64,000 nucleotides of DNA, taken from assembly GCF_018873765.1 (NCBI RefSeq), contig NC_057924.1, positions 1,054,001 to 1,118,000 on the forward strand. Direction: 5' to 3'. The stretch comes from Telopea speciosissima. Taxonomy: Eukaryota > Streptophyta > Magnoliopsida > Proteales > Proteaceae. Shown one piece after another: positions 30,620-47,299 of the stretch. The notes below the pieces were generated by a model. It was not told where the DNA came from. It searched no databases and saw only the letters and a program-made list of their open reading frames with translations. The number at the start of each line of letters is the position of its first letter. The first letter of the stretch is position 1. The position numbers were made by a program, and so were the translations under genes.

Positions 30620-32177
30620 ATGAAGGAATACATCAGTTTTCTTGCAAAGTACTGTGTATTCAGTTCTGTCCTGCTGGGTGGATTTTCAGAGTTATTTTTG
30701 GTAGATTCCAAGGGGGTTTCAGGTGGATTCCTGGCTTGTTTACCTTGATCTATCTCTTTTAATTTTCAAGAAAAGTTCAGATTTTTCTACTTATACTTGT
30801 GTATCCCTTGTTTTCACATATATTTGTGTTAGTTTTTTGACTAAGAATATTACTTAGATCAGTTTCAAAGTTGATATATAAGCTTCTTGTTGTTTTATTT
30901 CTTGAATTTTGGTTTGAATTTCTGAAAACTATTGGCTGGTAAGTGCTTCCTAGTACAATTAAGACTTGTCTGCTTAGCCCAATTTAGAGCTCGGTTTTCA
31001 TGGAGAATTTGCAGACATATTCAGTTGTTAAGGACAAAATTCCTTTGTTAAGACAAACACTTGAGCAGAAAAGTAGGTGTTGTAGGTAAAAACTAGCCTC
31101 AGTCCTCAGGGGCGACTATAAGATAGTCCCACATCAGTGAGTAAAGGAAGACCGTGGTCTATATATGGATTGGAGTCCTCACTACCTCATGAAGTTTTTT
31201 AAAAACCATGAGACCGACATTAAGCTAGCTTCGGCGGAGACGAATTCCTAACCTCATTTACAAACTATTGATTTTCTCCATAATCAGTTCTGGCCGGGTC
31301 CTCTATTTTGGAATTGTTTGGCATTATTTACATGTTCTTTTGTTGTCTCTATAATTATGCTCTGTTATGAACAGATGAGATTCAAAGAGTCAAAAAAGTA
31401 ATTCAATAGGAATCTCAGCCATCAATAAAGAAGACACCATCTCTTTTGTGTTTTTTGCAATGAAATTTGCATCCAAACATGCGGAATGTGTTTGTCAAAT
31501 TGCTACTGATTATATGGCGAATGAAATTAAAAGTGAATTAAAATTTCCAGTTTGAGGACAATTGGAAAAATTAATCGGATAATTAGTTGCGTTCCCACAA
31601 CTCTAATGTCATCATTTGGAGATGTCAGTGAAGGTCATGTATATCAAAACTTAAGGATGGAGATTTTTTTTTCCCACTTTAAATGAGATGGTGGGATCTT
31701 TGTCCCCTCCAGGCAGGCCCAGTTCCCCTAGTGCCTATAATATTTGGGGGTAGGGGTAGGGGGGGGGGCGCAATGACCATCTTACCCCTGCCTGGGCGGG
31801 GTCCAACCCCCCCTTATTACAGACACTGGGGATCTGGGCCGGGTAGGGAACTGGAGGAGATAATTTTCCAAGATGGTGGAGATCGTTTTATGGCTACCAA
31901 TGATCCGACAAAAGAATTTATTCAATCAAGTGAAGTATAATGTACAAATTTCACTAGTCTTATCTTCACAGGTATACAACTTAAGGAGATGGTCAAGAAC
32001 AACTATAAGATTTATGGCAGATCAATACCTCTCCTTCTAGATGGGAGGAGGGTTGAAAGTGTTTTTCTGTCTTTGAGACTAAGAACGAAACGAGATGTCC
32101 TATTGTGTTACTGGGTGAATAGGCCATTTCATCTCTCTCTAATATCATCTAAGCAGATGAGAAACCTGAAACACTCT
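30620..32177. repeat. Array spacer repeat downstream of gene D
   Basis: The common spacer runs from GAATACATCAGTTTTCTTG to the region just below the gene D stop, interrupted by a 176-bp Mutator-type MITE at 31694-31869. No gene is seen. Confidence 0.6.
31694..31869. mobile_element. Mutator-type MITE in the D spacer
   Basis: The ends are GGATCTTTGTCCCCTCCAG and, on the minus strand, GGAAAATTATCTCCTCCAG. The flanks GAGATGGTG (31685-31693) and AAGATGGTG (31870-31878) match in eight of nine positions, an aged 9-bp target duplication. Other spacers read straight through as GAGATGATGGAGATC. The interior is G/C-rich with a GGGGG run at 31761-31770. Confidence 0.7.
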
Positions 32178-35100
32178 CTATACTATAGTTGCTACTGCCT
32201 TAACCACAATCTGACTCTTGACTTGGTGACAACCATCAGACCATTTAAGCTCGCCAAATACGTAGTCTTTATCATAACTAGGTTGCTTAGTCTTGAGGGT
32301 TAGTTTGAATGTCTTCTCTTGTCCTACCGAATCGAATGTTAGGATCCTTGGCTCCACTGTAACGGAAATTCCCAAGGGAGGACTAATTTTGGCCTTGTAT
32401 GTAGCTGCAGACCCGACATTCTTCAATGTCCTCGTCAAAGTGGCAGAGCCGACGAGGCTTGGAACTACGATGGATGGGTAGTTCAAGTCCAAGAGACTGA
32501 TAGCGGGGTTGGGTCATTTGTAAGGCACCGTCGTCTCGGTGAAGAGGCTGATTTGGTCTTCGTCATAGCCAATAGTGCATAGGAAGTTCAAGTGGTCAGT
32601 GGTGGTTAGGTCATAGACCAAACCAGGATCCATGGCACGGTTTGGTTGAATGTGTCCAGCTCCATAACTGAATGGGGTTGCTTTTATGTTCGATGAATTC
32701 AAAATCGGCTCCCTCGCATTATCCCTTGTACTTGCTGCACATCACACAGATGATAAAATCACCAACATAAAACCAAAGATAGAAAAATAAGAATCAGGAG
32801 TTTGGTGAGGATGCCTCAAGAAGGTTAATTACCGGTGGTCATGATGGCAGATCTGATGGCATAGGGGCTCCAATTAGGGTAGAGAGTCTTGAGGAGGCCA
32901 CTAACACCAGCGAGGTGAGGGCAGGACATGGATGTTCCTGACTCAGAGTTGAAGGAAACCTGTTTGGTATCGTCAGGCATACCTGAGGGGGGCGATGCTT
33001 GGCTCCAGGAAGCGATGATGCTCACCCCTGGTCCAGTTATGTCGGGTTTGAGAATCTCGGGAGTCACAATGTTGGGTCCCTGTGAGGAGAATGAGGCCAT
33101 CAAAGGTGCTGGCTTTGTCCCAAGCTCAGTAGTGACCGGTGAGATGTAAGCCGTGGGTGCTTTCGTCGAGTTGAGGTACTTGTACAACACAAGACCTTCC
33201 GTAAATGACAAATGCAATGCAGGGAGCATGTGAACATCGGCGCTTACATCGTTCCCTGATTTTATATCGTTAACCAATATCATCCCCACAGCCCCTGCCG
33301 AGAGTACATTTGAACCCTTTTCAACCCTCCCGCTCCCACCACCCCTCAAGCACACCACTATCTTACCCTTTACCAGCTCTGGGTCCAACGATGTTGGGTT
33401 GCAGAACAAGGCTGTGTTAGGCAAAGCTGCCATTGCTCTCACGGCCTCACCTGTTACTAGAGGGTACATCTTGTCGTCTGAGGGTAGGGAAGTTGGGGAG
33501 AGGCTCTGCCCTTTCAACTGCTTATTGTTTCCAAGCTTCACGTTGGCCGCAAATTGCCGGTCAATGGTGCTGGCACCCACCGTAAACAACCAGGGGGCCG
33601 TGTTGGATACGGTGCCGGGTGTCGGACCACTGTTTCCGGCCGAGGCTACAACAAGGATACCATTCTTGACGGCGTGGAATGAACCTATAGCCATGCCATC
33701 GTATAAGTAATTGTGTGGGGGGCTTCCCATGGAGCAAGAGAGAACGTCGACGCCATCATGGATGGCAGCATCGAAAGCGGCAATAATGTCAATGTCAAAG
33801 CATCGGTTGCTACCTGAGACGGGTTTCCAGCACACCTTGTAGGCAGCTACGCGCGCCCTTGGCGATCCTCCCTTCGACGTGCCATTGCCGAATCCGTAGA
33901 CATTGGTGTTTTGGACAAAGTTTCCGCCAGCCGTTGATAAGGTGTGGGTCCCATGACCATCATCGTCGCGTGTAGTATTGTTGTAGTCGTCTGGCTCAGC
34001 AACCACTACGTACCCTTTGCTGAAGGCCTTGGCGCCAATTAGCTTTCTGGATATTTCATTTTCCATAGGCATTAATAAAAAAACTAAATCAATAAGAAAA
34101 TGCATAATTAAAGGGAAAAAAAAAGAAAGTCTAAGTGTAGATTCCAGGGAAATGAGATGTGGAGCCCACACTGATATACTACCAATGTTAGAGTAATGAT
34201 ATCATTCTTTATGTCGTAATTGGTGTGGAGTGCAAACTCTTTCTAATGCTGGCAGTGTGTGGGAACACTCTCACTAACTTTATGGGAGAAGGATTTCCTA
34301 TGACACCCGAGTACTAATTCAAGTGTCCTCCCTCCATTTCTGTTTCTTGACAAGAATCTACACTCAGACAATGTGCAGATCTTTTATATTTGTTTAAGAA
34401 AAAAACTAGGCATGGGCTGACGAGTAGGCTTGAACACATTATTGAATTTCTTGGTCTCAAAATGTTCTCAGCCCAAACTAGGCAATTTGCAATCCCTCCC
34501 CCCACTCCTAACACCTTTTTTATTCCATGCGACCATGCGAAACATCATCCTTGTAAATTCATTGTGAGAAGATAATTTAAGGATTTAAAAGTTGTATGCG
34601 ATGTTTTTAATTATGAGTTTTGAACTTAATTGGTAGTGGTAGAACAAGCATAATAATCATCAACCAATAGTGGGGAAAGTGGGGGAAAGAGAAAGAGAGA
34701 AAGGAACCCGACCTGTTGCAACGAACTCCGTCAAGGGTGGTGTCTGTACAACCTCCTTTCCATCTTGATGGAATGGATCCATACCCCTCATCGCTAAAGC
34801 TCTTTGATTCCGGCCATACACCTTAGCCACAATCAAGACATATCAACAGATATAAATCAGAAAAATAGGGTCAGAAAATAATGGGAGAGAACACAATACA
34901 AAAAATGAAACTAGATAGTGCAAATTTTAGTTTGAATAGGGCAAGTTATGAATAGTTGATGTTTTAAAAATTGTATGCTATATCAGTTTGAGTCTGAATC
35001 AATTCCCCATGTGTGGAGTGTAATGACGCGATCTTTACCTACTGTTTCATGATGGCACATCTTTTTTTCTTCCATAAATACCCCTCTAAACACTTAATGC

Positions 35101-36612
35101 AGTAACATGGAGAAGCATATTTGTGGAAGCAAAAGAACACATATTGTCACGAAACTGTACGTGAAGTCTTCACGTACTAGGAGTTGATCCGGACACGTTC
35201 AAATCTTGAGATTCAATTCGTGCCCAGTCCCTTAAATGTTAGGAAGAAATTTTCATGGTGAAATGCATACATAACGGCTACAAGCAAGGAAGTAGGATAG
35301 CTTGCTTGGAAAATATTTATGTCATGAAATGAGGAATTTAATGTGATCTTTTAAATTGCGTTTAGTATGCATTCTTAGAATGCATTCTAGGTCGATTTCG
35401 CATTCTCGGACGTTAAGAACAATTATTTTTATCATCCGAGAATGCAAAATCAACCTAGAATACATTCCAAGAATGCATACCAAACATAGCCTTACGTGTT
35501 CATTGAGAGAATTCAAGAAAAGGATTCCTTTATAAAGTGTTGACTACTATTATATTAAGTTTTGGTGCCAAAAGGATCAATCAACTCAAAAAGAGTGGAG
35601 AAGAAACTAAAACATATTGCATGAGGTATGAGTACACAACAAGCTCCACATATTCTCACATTCTAAATGAGGCTTAAGCCTCAAGTCTCAAAACTCTTTA
35701 GATCAAAAGGGTAAGTAGTTTAGAGTTGGAAATTCACATCAATGAGAAGATTTAGATAATTTCATAGACTTAAGAGGAGGAGAAGAAGAAGAGAAAACGT
35801 ATAATAAAGAACTTACCAGTGTCAAGGTTCCCAATAATTGTATCTTCCCCAAATCTAGCCTTCTCCCAGATCGAACCAGGTTGAACTGCACCATTTTTCT
35901 CCAGTCCAAGAAAATCCCACGACCGGGTTGTATGTAATTGGTGTGCTCTGTTTGGGAAGACTGATATGACCCTGGGATGCTCTGCAAATTTGATTGAAGA
36001 GCAATCAATGAACAGCCATTATTAAAGTTTTAAATGTTAAAAAAAACAGAAGAGATGATGCTTCGTACTTGCGATCTCAGCTGCTTTCTCTTCTTCAAGG
36101 GTCGCAGCAAAACCATTAATATGTCTTGTGTAGCAGTAAATAATCGATTCTTTGGCCGCCTCGGTGCTGTGTTTTTGGGAGGAGAAGGGAAGGGGTAGTG
36201 TGGAGAAATTAGATATTAAACAAGAGTAGTTCAATTCCCAAGAATAAAGATGAGATTTTGCAGTCAGTTTTTGTAAGAAAAAAGTTCCCATTTCTTAATT
36301 ACCTTCCAACGTAATCTGCCAGAAACTCATAATGAGACTGTTCCGCTAGATCAATATCAACTTGTAAGATTTCCCGACCATGTGAATGAGCATGTGAATG
36401 TGATCCCAAGTATACCACATAAGACTGCAACATTGAATAATTAAAATATGGGTTATCAGAATTAATTAACTCAAATAGAAGAAGAAGAAGAAGAAGAAGA
36501 AGAACAGTAAGAGATGAATGCTTGCCTTTTTGACAGCGAACGTGGGTCTATGCAACATGGAGAAAACCAGAACAGGAAGAAGGAAAAGCGGAAGCCTTGA
36601 GAATCCCCTCAT
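32178..36612 (-). pseudogene. Subtilisin-like serine protease gene D with premature stop in exon 7
   Basis: Exons are 36612-36526, 36424-36303, 36166-36069, 35981-35817, 34821-34713, 34046-32833 and 32734-32178. Signal peptide (MRGFSRL), I9 propeptide, Asp156, His225, Asn332 and Ser566 are all in frame. Exon 7 then meets TGA at 32514-32516 where every paralogue has TGC (Cys in PYKCPKPA). The predicted product is 671 aa and lacks about 112 residues, essentially the Fn3-like tail. The tail frame after the TGA is otherwise open, so the change is probably recent. Exon 6 has a five-residue insertion around KPVSGSNRC, similar to one in E and F. Intron 4 (995 bp) holds a full Tourist-like MITE. Fn3-like tails are generally needed for folding and activity of plant subtilases, so D is probably non-functional, although a truncated secreted product is conceivable. 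Confidence 0.85.
35354..35491. mobile_element. Tourist-like MITE in intron 4 of gene D
   Basis: A 138-bp palindrome with GTATGCATTCTTAGAATGC and its complement GAATGCATACCAAACATAGC, flanked by TTA at 35351-35353 and 35492-35494. Genes A, B and C have no copy at this intron position. Confidence 0.8.
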
Positions 36613-36780
36613 TGGTTCTTTGTAAATTTGCTCCTCCTTCCCCTGTTTTTTTTTTTAAGAAAAAAAAGCTCTGCTCTGTATTAATCCAAAAAAGAAGCAG
36701 CTCTGCTCGTAGTGGAAAACCCTTTTCAACAAGGGTAGGTGATGATGGAATGGTTTCATTGAAAGCAATTCTCTTATGGA

Positions 36781-36787
36781 TTATATA
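36781..36787 (-). promoter_or_regulatory. TATA box of gene D
   Basis: TATATAA on the minus strand, about 170 bp upstream of the ATG at 36612, in a CTCTCTATATAATCC context shared with E and F. The longer leader compared with A-C comes from an inserted segment with ATTAATACAGAGCAG. Confidence 0.55.
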
Positions 36788-37200
36788 GAGAGAGAAATTG
36801 AGGATCTTAACTGGAACCCTTAAACTGCTTAACCATTGATATGACAATACCTTAAACTGTTGATAATTTTGTTAGCCATAAAAACTTAACTTTCATTAAC
36901 AAAAGAAAGTTTAGAACAGTCTTTAGACAGGATAGAAATCCCATTAATTCCTTCCCCTTCTTAAAATAGGAAAACTTAAAACTGATTAAATATCTCATCC
37001 CCATCTTAAAATAGAAAAAGCCTAAACTGATTGAGATTCTACAGCTGTTGCCAAACTCTATAACTCACTCTGCAGGCTGTAGGAAAACCAAAATTTAAAG
37101 AGTATTGAAAAGTGTTGTGATCCCAAGCTTCAATGTTGAATCTCGGATCACTTACAAATCACACACTGTTACAGTTGATTACACTTACCAATCACATACT

Positions 37201-37303
37201 GTGATGACATGTGTCATTTTGCTTTCATAAATGCCCGTCCATGTACTCTTAATGGCAACATGGAGGGCATTCATGGAAGAGAAATGTCACATGTCATCTT
37301 CTA
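37201..37303. repeat. Hairpin MITE (ATGACATGTGTC family), upstream of gene D
   Basis: GATGACATGTGTCATTTTGC pairs with the complement of AATGTCACATGTCATC around TCTTAATGGCAACATGG. The following block to about 37550 matches 30245-30490, and a (TC)n tract occurs at 37565-37590. Confidence 0.5.
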
Positions 37304-37659
37304 ACCATATGTGGAGTGTACATGTCCAGGTAGATGTTCGAAACTCGAAAGTTAAAAATCATCAATCTTCTATTGTGTCATTTTCGCCACATAAATTCTT
37401 TGGGAAAGTTGTCCTTCACCCACGAATCTAAGCTCATCATTACTTCCCCTCTATATATTGAAGCTTCGAAAATGCCCTTCACTATTCTCTTAACGCCCAT
37501 CCAAGCACAATGATGATCATCGATCAAGGAAAACTCTGTCCTAAATTTTTTACATTTGCTAGATTCTCTCTCTCTCTCTCTCTCTCTCTAAAATATGTTT
37601 ATCCTTGTCGCCTAACAGAGTTGATAATTGAGGTCTCTAGGTTGATTACTTTGATCTTT

Positions 37660-38860
37660 TACTGATAGTACTATCGAAGACAAGGAGGAGGAAAACCTGA
37701 CTTGATCCTAGGATGATTTATTCTTTTGAGTCTTCAAGAACTCACTCCAAGCGGGATAGTTTTATCTTTTTATCCCCCTTCATGTTTTATTCGCATGCAT
37801 GTCTTCTCGAGTTTTAAGAGCTTTATAGATTTATGAAATGGTAAAGTATGTGAGTGGAAATTTGGTTACCACAAATTTATAATTTTATAACATGTTTATT
37901 TAATTGCATAATGTGAATGTTAATTAATATGATGACAATAATGCATGTCTTATGGTCTTAATCAGGAAAGAATGTTATGATGAAATTATGCAAGTTAATT
38001 ATGAGATTATGAATTATGGTAAAGAAAAATACTATGATGTTAATGTGTATGATAATGTCATGTGATCAGATGAAAAAAGGAAGGAAAGAATAGTACAGAA
38101 AAAGAAAGAAAGGAAATGAAAGGAATGCAAAAGATATAACCTAGACCCTGTGACTGCCACCCCTTTCTAGTAGGAGGATAGATACTGGATGAGGCTCACA
38201 TGTAGATTCCTCGCTTGGCCACTGATAATGCTCAGTTCATCACTGGATGCCTTGGTGCTTCGGTGATCAGGATGACCCTAGTGTTTGATAGTGATTCGTT
38301 CTAGCATGACTGGTGCCAACATGCGAAGATGATTTATTTTGGCATGATTGGTTATGTTTTCCCCACCTGCTACTGGGAATGTCCAACGATGCCGACTAGA
38401 GGTCCCAATGCTTCGATGATTGGGACAGACTAATGTTATGATTGTGTATTCTGCACTTGCCATGTGATATGGCACATGAGGCAGCCATTTATCTTGGTGA
38501 GTGCCCTCACTCCTTTGAAGCGCATTTTGGCAGATCACCGTAATGACTTGACTTATGGACTAAATTATTCATGATCTATGATTCTATGTTTCTATTAACT
38601 CATTTTATAATAATGTCATGTTTTATGATGTAGATATTCATGTGCATATGCATGGTTGTCGTGCTTCCCTCACTGAGCAAGTTAAGCTCACTTCTCTTGT
38701 ACACTCTTTTTCTTCAGAGCCCCTGCATGAGAATTGTCGTTGCATTAAGTTAAAGTTTGGCGACAAGGGTTAGGATTTCCCCGGTCGAGAGTATCCCATC
38801 TCTTAGAGGACTAGAGATACACTTTAGTTTCCTTTTTGGCATGGTATGTATTTTGGTAGA
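37660..38860. repeat. Possible Ty3/Gypsy LTR-derived remnant
   Basis: The segment contains CCCTCACTGAGCAAGTTAAG followed by CTCACTTCTC, a wording common near the end of plant Ty3/Gypsy LTRs, and no coding frame. A shorter relative of its start and end lies at 46535-46890 in the next spacer. Ends and target duplication are not defined, so this is tentative. It looks like an old fragment. Confidence 0.3.
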
Positions 38861-38876
38861 AAATTATATATATATA

Positions 38877-40547
38877 TGTTGATCCCAGGTTGACACTGAG
38901 AGGGGGGTGAATCAGTGTTCTTAAAAAATAATCCCTAAATTCCAACTCGGTGTTGGTGTCGATGCAGAAGACTTCAAGCAAACCTGATTGGCCGGGGCAA
39001 TACTGTAATTACCAATTCCACAACACTCATGCACGTCCACCTCGCAACCACTGTGCGGCCAGGTCTACCAGACAGTGCGCCCCACTCTGCAGAACAAACA
39101 CACTCCAATATATGCAATGACAGTAAAGTAGACAAGACACCAAATTTACATGGTTCGGCCAAACTACCTAAGTCCACGGAGCAATACCCTACCCAGGGTT
39201 TCGTATATTGCTCAATACACTACTTAAATTTTGACTGCAACAACAGCCCAGGAACTACAATCCTTGCTTCGGTTTGTGCAACAACACAAACGAGGGCAAC
39301 TACCCTAATCTCTGTACAAGTCCCCACTTGACAGAGTTACAATAATTAATTGCTAATAACATAACCAAATCCCCCAGTACAATGGCCAATATTGGCTTAC
39401 AATCAAACTAGGTTTTTTTTCAATTAAACATGCAACCTAGAAACTCAAAATGGGGATTTACAATCGAGGATTACCTCTTGTAGAGTAATCCAATAATCGT
39501 GAAGCCTCTGACGCATAGAAATCATGTCTATGTACGCTCCACTGCTCAAACCATCTTCAATACGGAGTCATCGAGCATAAAACAGTAATATCATCGACTT
39601 TATGTGCTCAAATGATGCTGAAACTCCTTCCAATGGCTTCCTCTAAAAAAAATACCCAATTTCAAAAAAAACTTCGTCCCATTTGGACATCGGATGGCCA
39701 AGATACGACCTTCCAAAGTTGAATGCTTCAAAAATTGGTAACCAGTGGCAAATCCGTAAATAAAGAGATTCTTCGTGACAAACGGTGCCCAAAAGGAAAA
39801 ACACGTCAGAGATGTTCACACTTTCTTCCTTCATAAGAAATGGGGGTGATGTCATGCCAACATCACACTTCACTACACATTAGTTATTTCCTTTATTTCC
39901 TCCTTTTTTTCATTTTTCTTTCTTTTTCTTTTAATGAATCAAATCTGATGCAAGATACCGATCCGACGCTCGAGGAGATTCTGGAGTTTTAACAAAATAA
40001 TGGAGAACGTCTTTCTACAGTATAGCACTTAAACATAAGCCAAAAATTTTGGCTAAGTATATAAACTTTTGCCTATTCCAGATTTGCTCCATTTTTGCGT
40101 ATCGACACGAAAACATCTATAACTTTCTCGTCCAACACTCAAATGATACGAGACCAGTTGCGTTGGAACCAAGACTCAACGAAATTCATTTCTTGTGAAG
40201 AAAAATTCACCCAGAATTTCCATTAACCCTTCCAAAAATGACCTTAAAGTCACTATCATTGCATGAACCTGTGAAATCACAACTTTAACAGTATGAAACC
40301 TTCACCTGCTGCTTCGCCCCTTTGCCAAACACTATATAAAGACTTAATATGCTGTTAAATGGTATTTTTCAAGTGCGGGTACCCTTGTAACTCTACCAAA
40401 TGATCAAAATACCCTTAAAGCTGTGTAGGTGACTATTTGACCATTTCAGCTCTTCCAAAGCACCAATAGCTACTGCCACAAAACCACTATGACCAAATAC
40501 GTTGCCAACAATGACAACAACATTTCACACACTCCAATGGACTAACA
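38877..40547. mobile_element. Solo LTR candidate (LTR retrotransposon fossil, family unresolved)
   Basis: A 1671-bp non-coding segment begins TGTTGATCCCAGG and ends GGACTAACA (TGTT...AACA). It is flanked by ATATA on both sides (38872-38876 and 40548-40552). Close to its start is GAGAGGGGGGTGAATCAGTG, a wording frequent in plant LTRs, and a CTATATAAAG lies near 40330. The next spacer (about 46880-46900) has the same flanks without it, so the empty site is visible. No internal region is present. It entered after the D-E and E-F spacers duplicated. Confidence 0.6.
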
Positions 40548-40654
40548 ATATATATATTAGACAAAAATGTAAATTTGTAGATAGGAAAATCTCTAGATGT
40601 AATATTTTAGACCTATATATGATGAAATTTCCAAATAGGAGTCCCATTATCCAT

Positions 40655-41828
40655 GTATATACTTGATATATCTCTTCTAATTTTCAAGAAAAGTTCAGAT
40701 TTTTCTATATATACTTGCATCTCCATTGTTTTCACATATATTTGGGTTAGTTTTTTGATTTAGAATACTGCTAGGATCATTTTCAAAGTTGATATATAAG
40801 CTTCTTGTTGTTTTATCTCTAGAATTTTGGTTTGAATTTCTGAGAATTATTGGCTGGTATTCAAGTTCCAGATCTGCAAGAGCTTCCTATTACAATTAAG
40901 ACTTGTCTGCTTATCCCAATTTAGAGCTCAGTTTTCATGCAGATTTTCGCAGACATATTCTATTAGTACAATTAAGACTTGTCTGCTTAGCCCAATTTAG
41001 AGCTCGATTTTCATGGAGATTTTTACAAACATAGTCTATTGTTAAGGACAAATCCTTGAGCAGAAAAGTAGGCTTATTTGATATCAGAGTTTTCTCCCTA
41101 AGCTGTTCTGTTTCTCTGTTTTGGGCTATCATGATTCTACTGGTTAGTTCTTGGTCTTCTATTTTGGAACTGGTATGGCATTGTTTATATGTTCGTTTGT
41201 TGTGTCTATAATTATGCTTTGCTATTAATCGATGAGATTTAGAAAATTAAAAAAAAATCAATAGGAATCTTTTTTTTTTCAAAATGAAATTTGCATTCAA
41301 ACTTGAGGAATTATACGTAGAGTGAAACTAAGGTTGTGTTTGGTATGCATTCTTGGAATGCAATCTAGGTCGATTTTGCATTCTCAAATGATTAAATAGT
41401 TGTATTCATCGTCTGAGAATGCAAAATCGACCCAAAATGCATTCCAAGAATGCATACCAAACACAACCTAAAAGTGCATTAAAATTCCCAATTTAAGGAC
41501 AATTGGAACAATTAATCGGATAATTAGTGGCATTCCCACGACTCTAGTTTCATTATTGGGAAACGTCAGTGAAAGATTATGTAAATTTAAACTTACGAAT
41601 CGAGATCTTTTTTATTATGAGTAAATTACATTTCACTAGTCTTGTCTTTATAGTTATACAACTTAATGAGATGGTCAAGAATAACTGTAATTAAGACCCA
41701 TGGTGGATCAATATCTCTGCTTCTTGATTGGGAGGAGGGCTGAAAGCTCTGTCTTTGTCCCTGTACTAGATAGATAGGCCATTTTATCTCTCTCATATCA
41801 TCTAAGCAGATAAGAGAAACCTAAAACT
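40655..41828. repeat. Array spacer repeat downstream of gene E
   Basis: The spacer block starts GATATATCTCTTCTAATTTTC. A segment containing CAATTAAGACTTGTCTGCTT is tandemly repeated (about 40892-40960 and 40967-41035). It includes the full-length Tourist-like MITE at 41332-41468. No gene is seen. Confidence 0.6.
41332..41468. mobile_element. Full-length Tourist-like MITE (reference copy)
   Basis: A 137-bp palindrome with termini GGTTGTGTTTGGTATGCATT and its near-perfect complement, flanked by TAA at 41329-41331 and 41469-41471. A TWA duplication with GGxxxTGTTTGG termini is typical of PIF/Harbinger-derived Tourist MITEs. It encodes nothing. Confidence 0.85.
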
Positions 41829-45254
<3,426 letters not shown>

Positions 45255-45414
45255 TGGTTCTCTGTAAATTTGCTCCTCCTTCCCCTGTTTTTTTTTTAAA
45301 AGCTCTTCTCTGTATTAATCCAAAACAGAAGCAGCTCTGCTCGGAATGGAAAACCCTTTTCAACAAGGGTGTGTGGTTATGGAATGGTTTCATTGAAAGC
45401 AATTCTCTAATGGA

Positions 45415-45421
45415 TTATATA
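45415..45421 (-). promoter_or_regulatory. TATA box of gene E
   Basis: TATATAA on the minus strand, about 160 bp upstream of the ATG at 45254, within CTCTCTATATAATCC. Confidence 0.55.
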
Positions 45422-45784
45422 GAGAGAGAAATTGAAGATCTTAACTGGAACCCTTTAACAGCTTAATCATTGATATGACCATAAAAGAATTATGTCAGCC
45501 ATCTAAACTCAACTTCCTTAACAAAAGAAAGTTTAGACTTGCTAGAAATCCCATTCCCCATCTTAAAATAGAAAAGCTTCGACTGGATAGAGATTTTACA
45601 GCAGTACAGCTGTTGTCAAGGGAAAATAATTTTTTTTTAAGACTCCATAAATCTCGCTCTGCAAGATGTGAAAAGTGTTGTTCCAAATAAAATAAAAAGA
45701 CTATTGAAAAGGATTGTGATTCCAAGCTTCAATGTTGAATCTCGGATCACTTACAAATCACATACGATTATACTTGGAGTTAGG

Positions 45785-45885
45785 TGATGACATATGTCAT
45801 TTTGCTTTCATAAATGTCCTTCCATACACTCTTAATGGCAATATGGAGGGTATGTATGGAAGAGAAAGAAACCATGTCATCTTCT
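45785..45885. repeat. Hairpin MITE (ATGACATGTGTC family), upstream of gene E
   Basis: GATGACATATGTCATTTTGC faces ACCATGTCATC with TCTTAATGGCAATATGG at the centre. The rest of the spacer to 47340 is AT-rich. It matches the F and G upstream regions at 52545-52790 and 55060-55690 in part, and it holds no gene. Confidence 0.45.
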
Positions 45886-47299
45886 AACCATACGAGAAGC
45901 TGTATATGTAGAAACCATTGGTCTTTTATTGTTGCATTTTCGTCATACATATTCTATTGTTGCCCTTCGCCTATTCTCTTTCCAACCTTAAATATGCTTA
46001 TACATAATAATACATCTTTTATCATATAGGGGGAGAATTAAGAGAAGATTGGATTTAGATGTAGAATTGGAGCTAATCATACCAACCTTAGCGATTCCAG
46101 TTTCTATAATTTTTAGTGACTTGGTTCCCCACAACACCAGTGGGTGGGGGGGGATCTTCAATGCCCCACCAATGGTAGTGTGGAGAATGGTATCATCCAC
46201 ATAGTCCACATGGTCAGAATAGGAGAAAAAAAACTAAAAAAAATAAAAATGAGAGGATAATAGTACACTAACATTGTGGAAAAATTTTCCCCCTATTATA
46301 ATGATTATAGCGTTTTGTAACTCGTTAGAATTAAAATTGTAAAATATTGTAACTCATTATACAATATGATTGTTATCTTCATAGTTTCCTTTTAAGAGGA
46401 AAATTACTAATTTGTCATTAACAGTCTGCACTTTATGACTTTTCCCATGGTGGGAAATGGGGGGTTTATGTGAGAGGATCTCACTCTAATCTTAGGTAAA
46501 ACTTTAGCCCTAATTTAGAAATGTGGCTCAATTTGGTTATCACCATTTTATAATTTTATAGCATGTTTATTTAATTGCATAATGTGAAATTTAATATGAT
46601 AACAATAATGCATGTTTTATGGTCGTAATCAGGAAAAACTGCTATGATGAAATTATGCCAATTAATTATATGTGGACGAACTGACTTTAATACGTTATTC
46701 ACAACAACCGAATTTTCATCGAGATCTATCCTTTTTCTTCAGAGCCCATGCATGAGAATTGTCGCTGCATGAAGTGCAAGTTTGGCGACAAGGGTCAGGA
46801 TTTCCCTGGTCGAGAGTATCCCATCTCTCGGAGGACTAGAGATACACTTTGGTTTCTTTTTTGGCATAGTATGTACTTTGGTAGGCAATGATAGATGTAA
46901 ATATTTCAGACAAACATACAAATTTGTAGATAGATAGGAAAATCTCTATATGTAATATTTTAGACATATATTATTTTTTATATATAGGTACCACCACGGG
47001 TAGAGTCTTAAACTCTATGATGGAATTTCCAAATAGGACTCTCATTATCCTTTATATATGAGTTTTCTGCTGCAATGGAAAAGAAAGATAGATTCACACC
47101 AACATTACCCCTTTGCGGGTCCCATCGCGCCCCTTTCGACCTTAACGGGTTTGGGGGCATGACAGAAATGGAATAGGAGATCTCATAGTCTGATCTCAGC
47201 TTTTGATTTTTTATTTTCAGTTTCATATAGAGGATCTGGGCTAGGCTGGTCTTCTGTCTTTATCCATTCCCATTTCATAGATATATGTAAAGGAATACA

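Noticed and set aside
39029-39331. ORF within the 38877-40547 segment
   Set aside because: It lies inside the LTR-like fossil and shows no domain.
41332-41468. Short palindrome considered as a microRNA precursor
   Set aside because: Multiple copies with TAA/TTA target duplications show it is a MITE.
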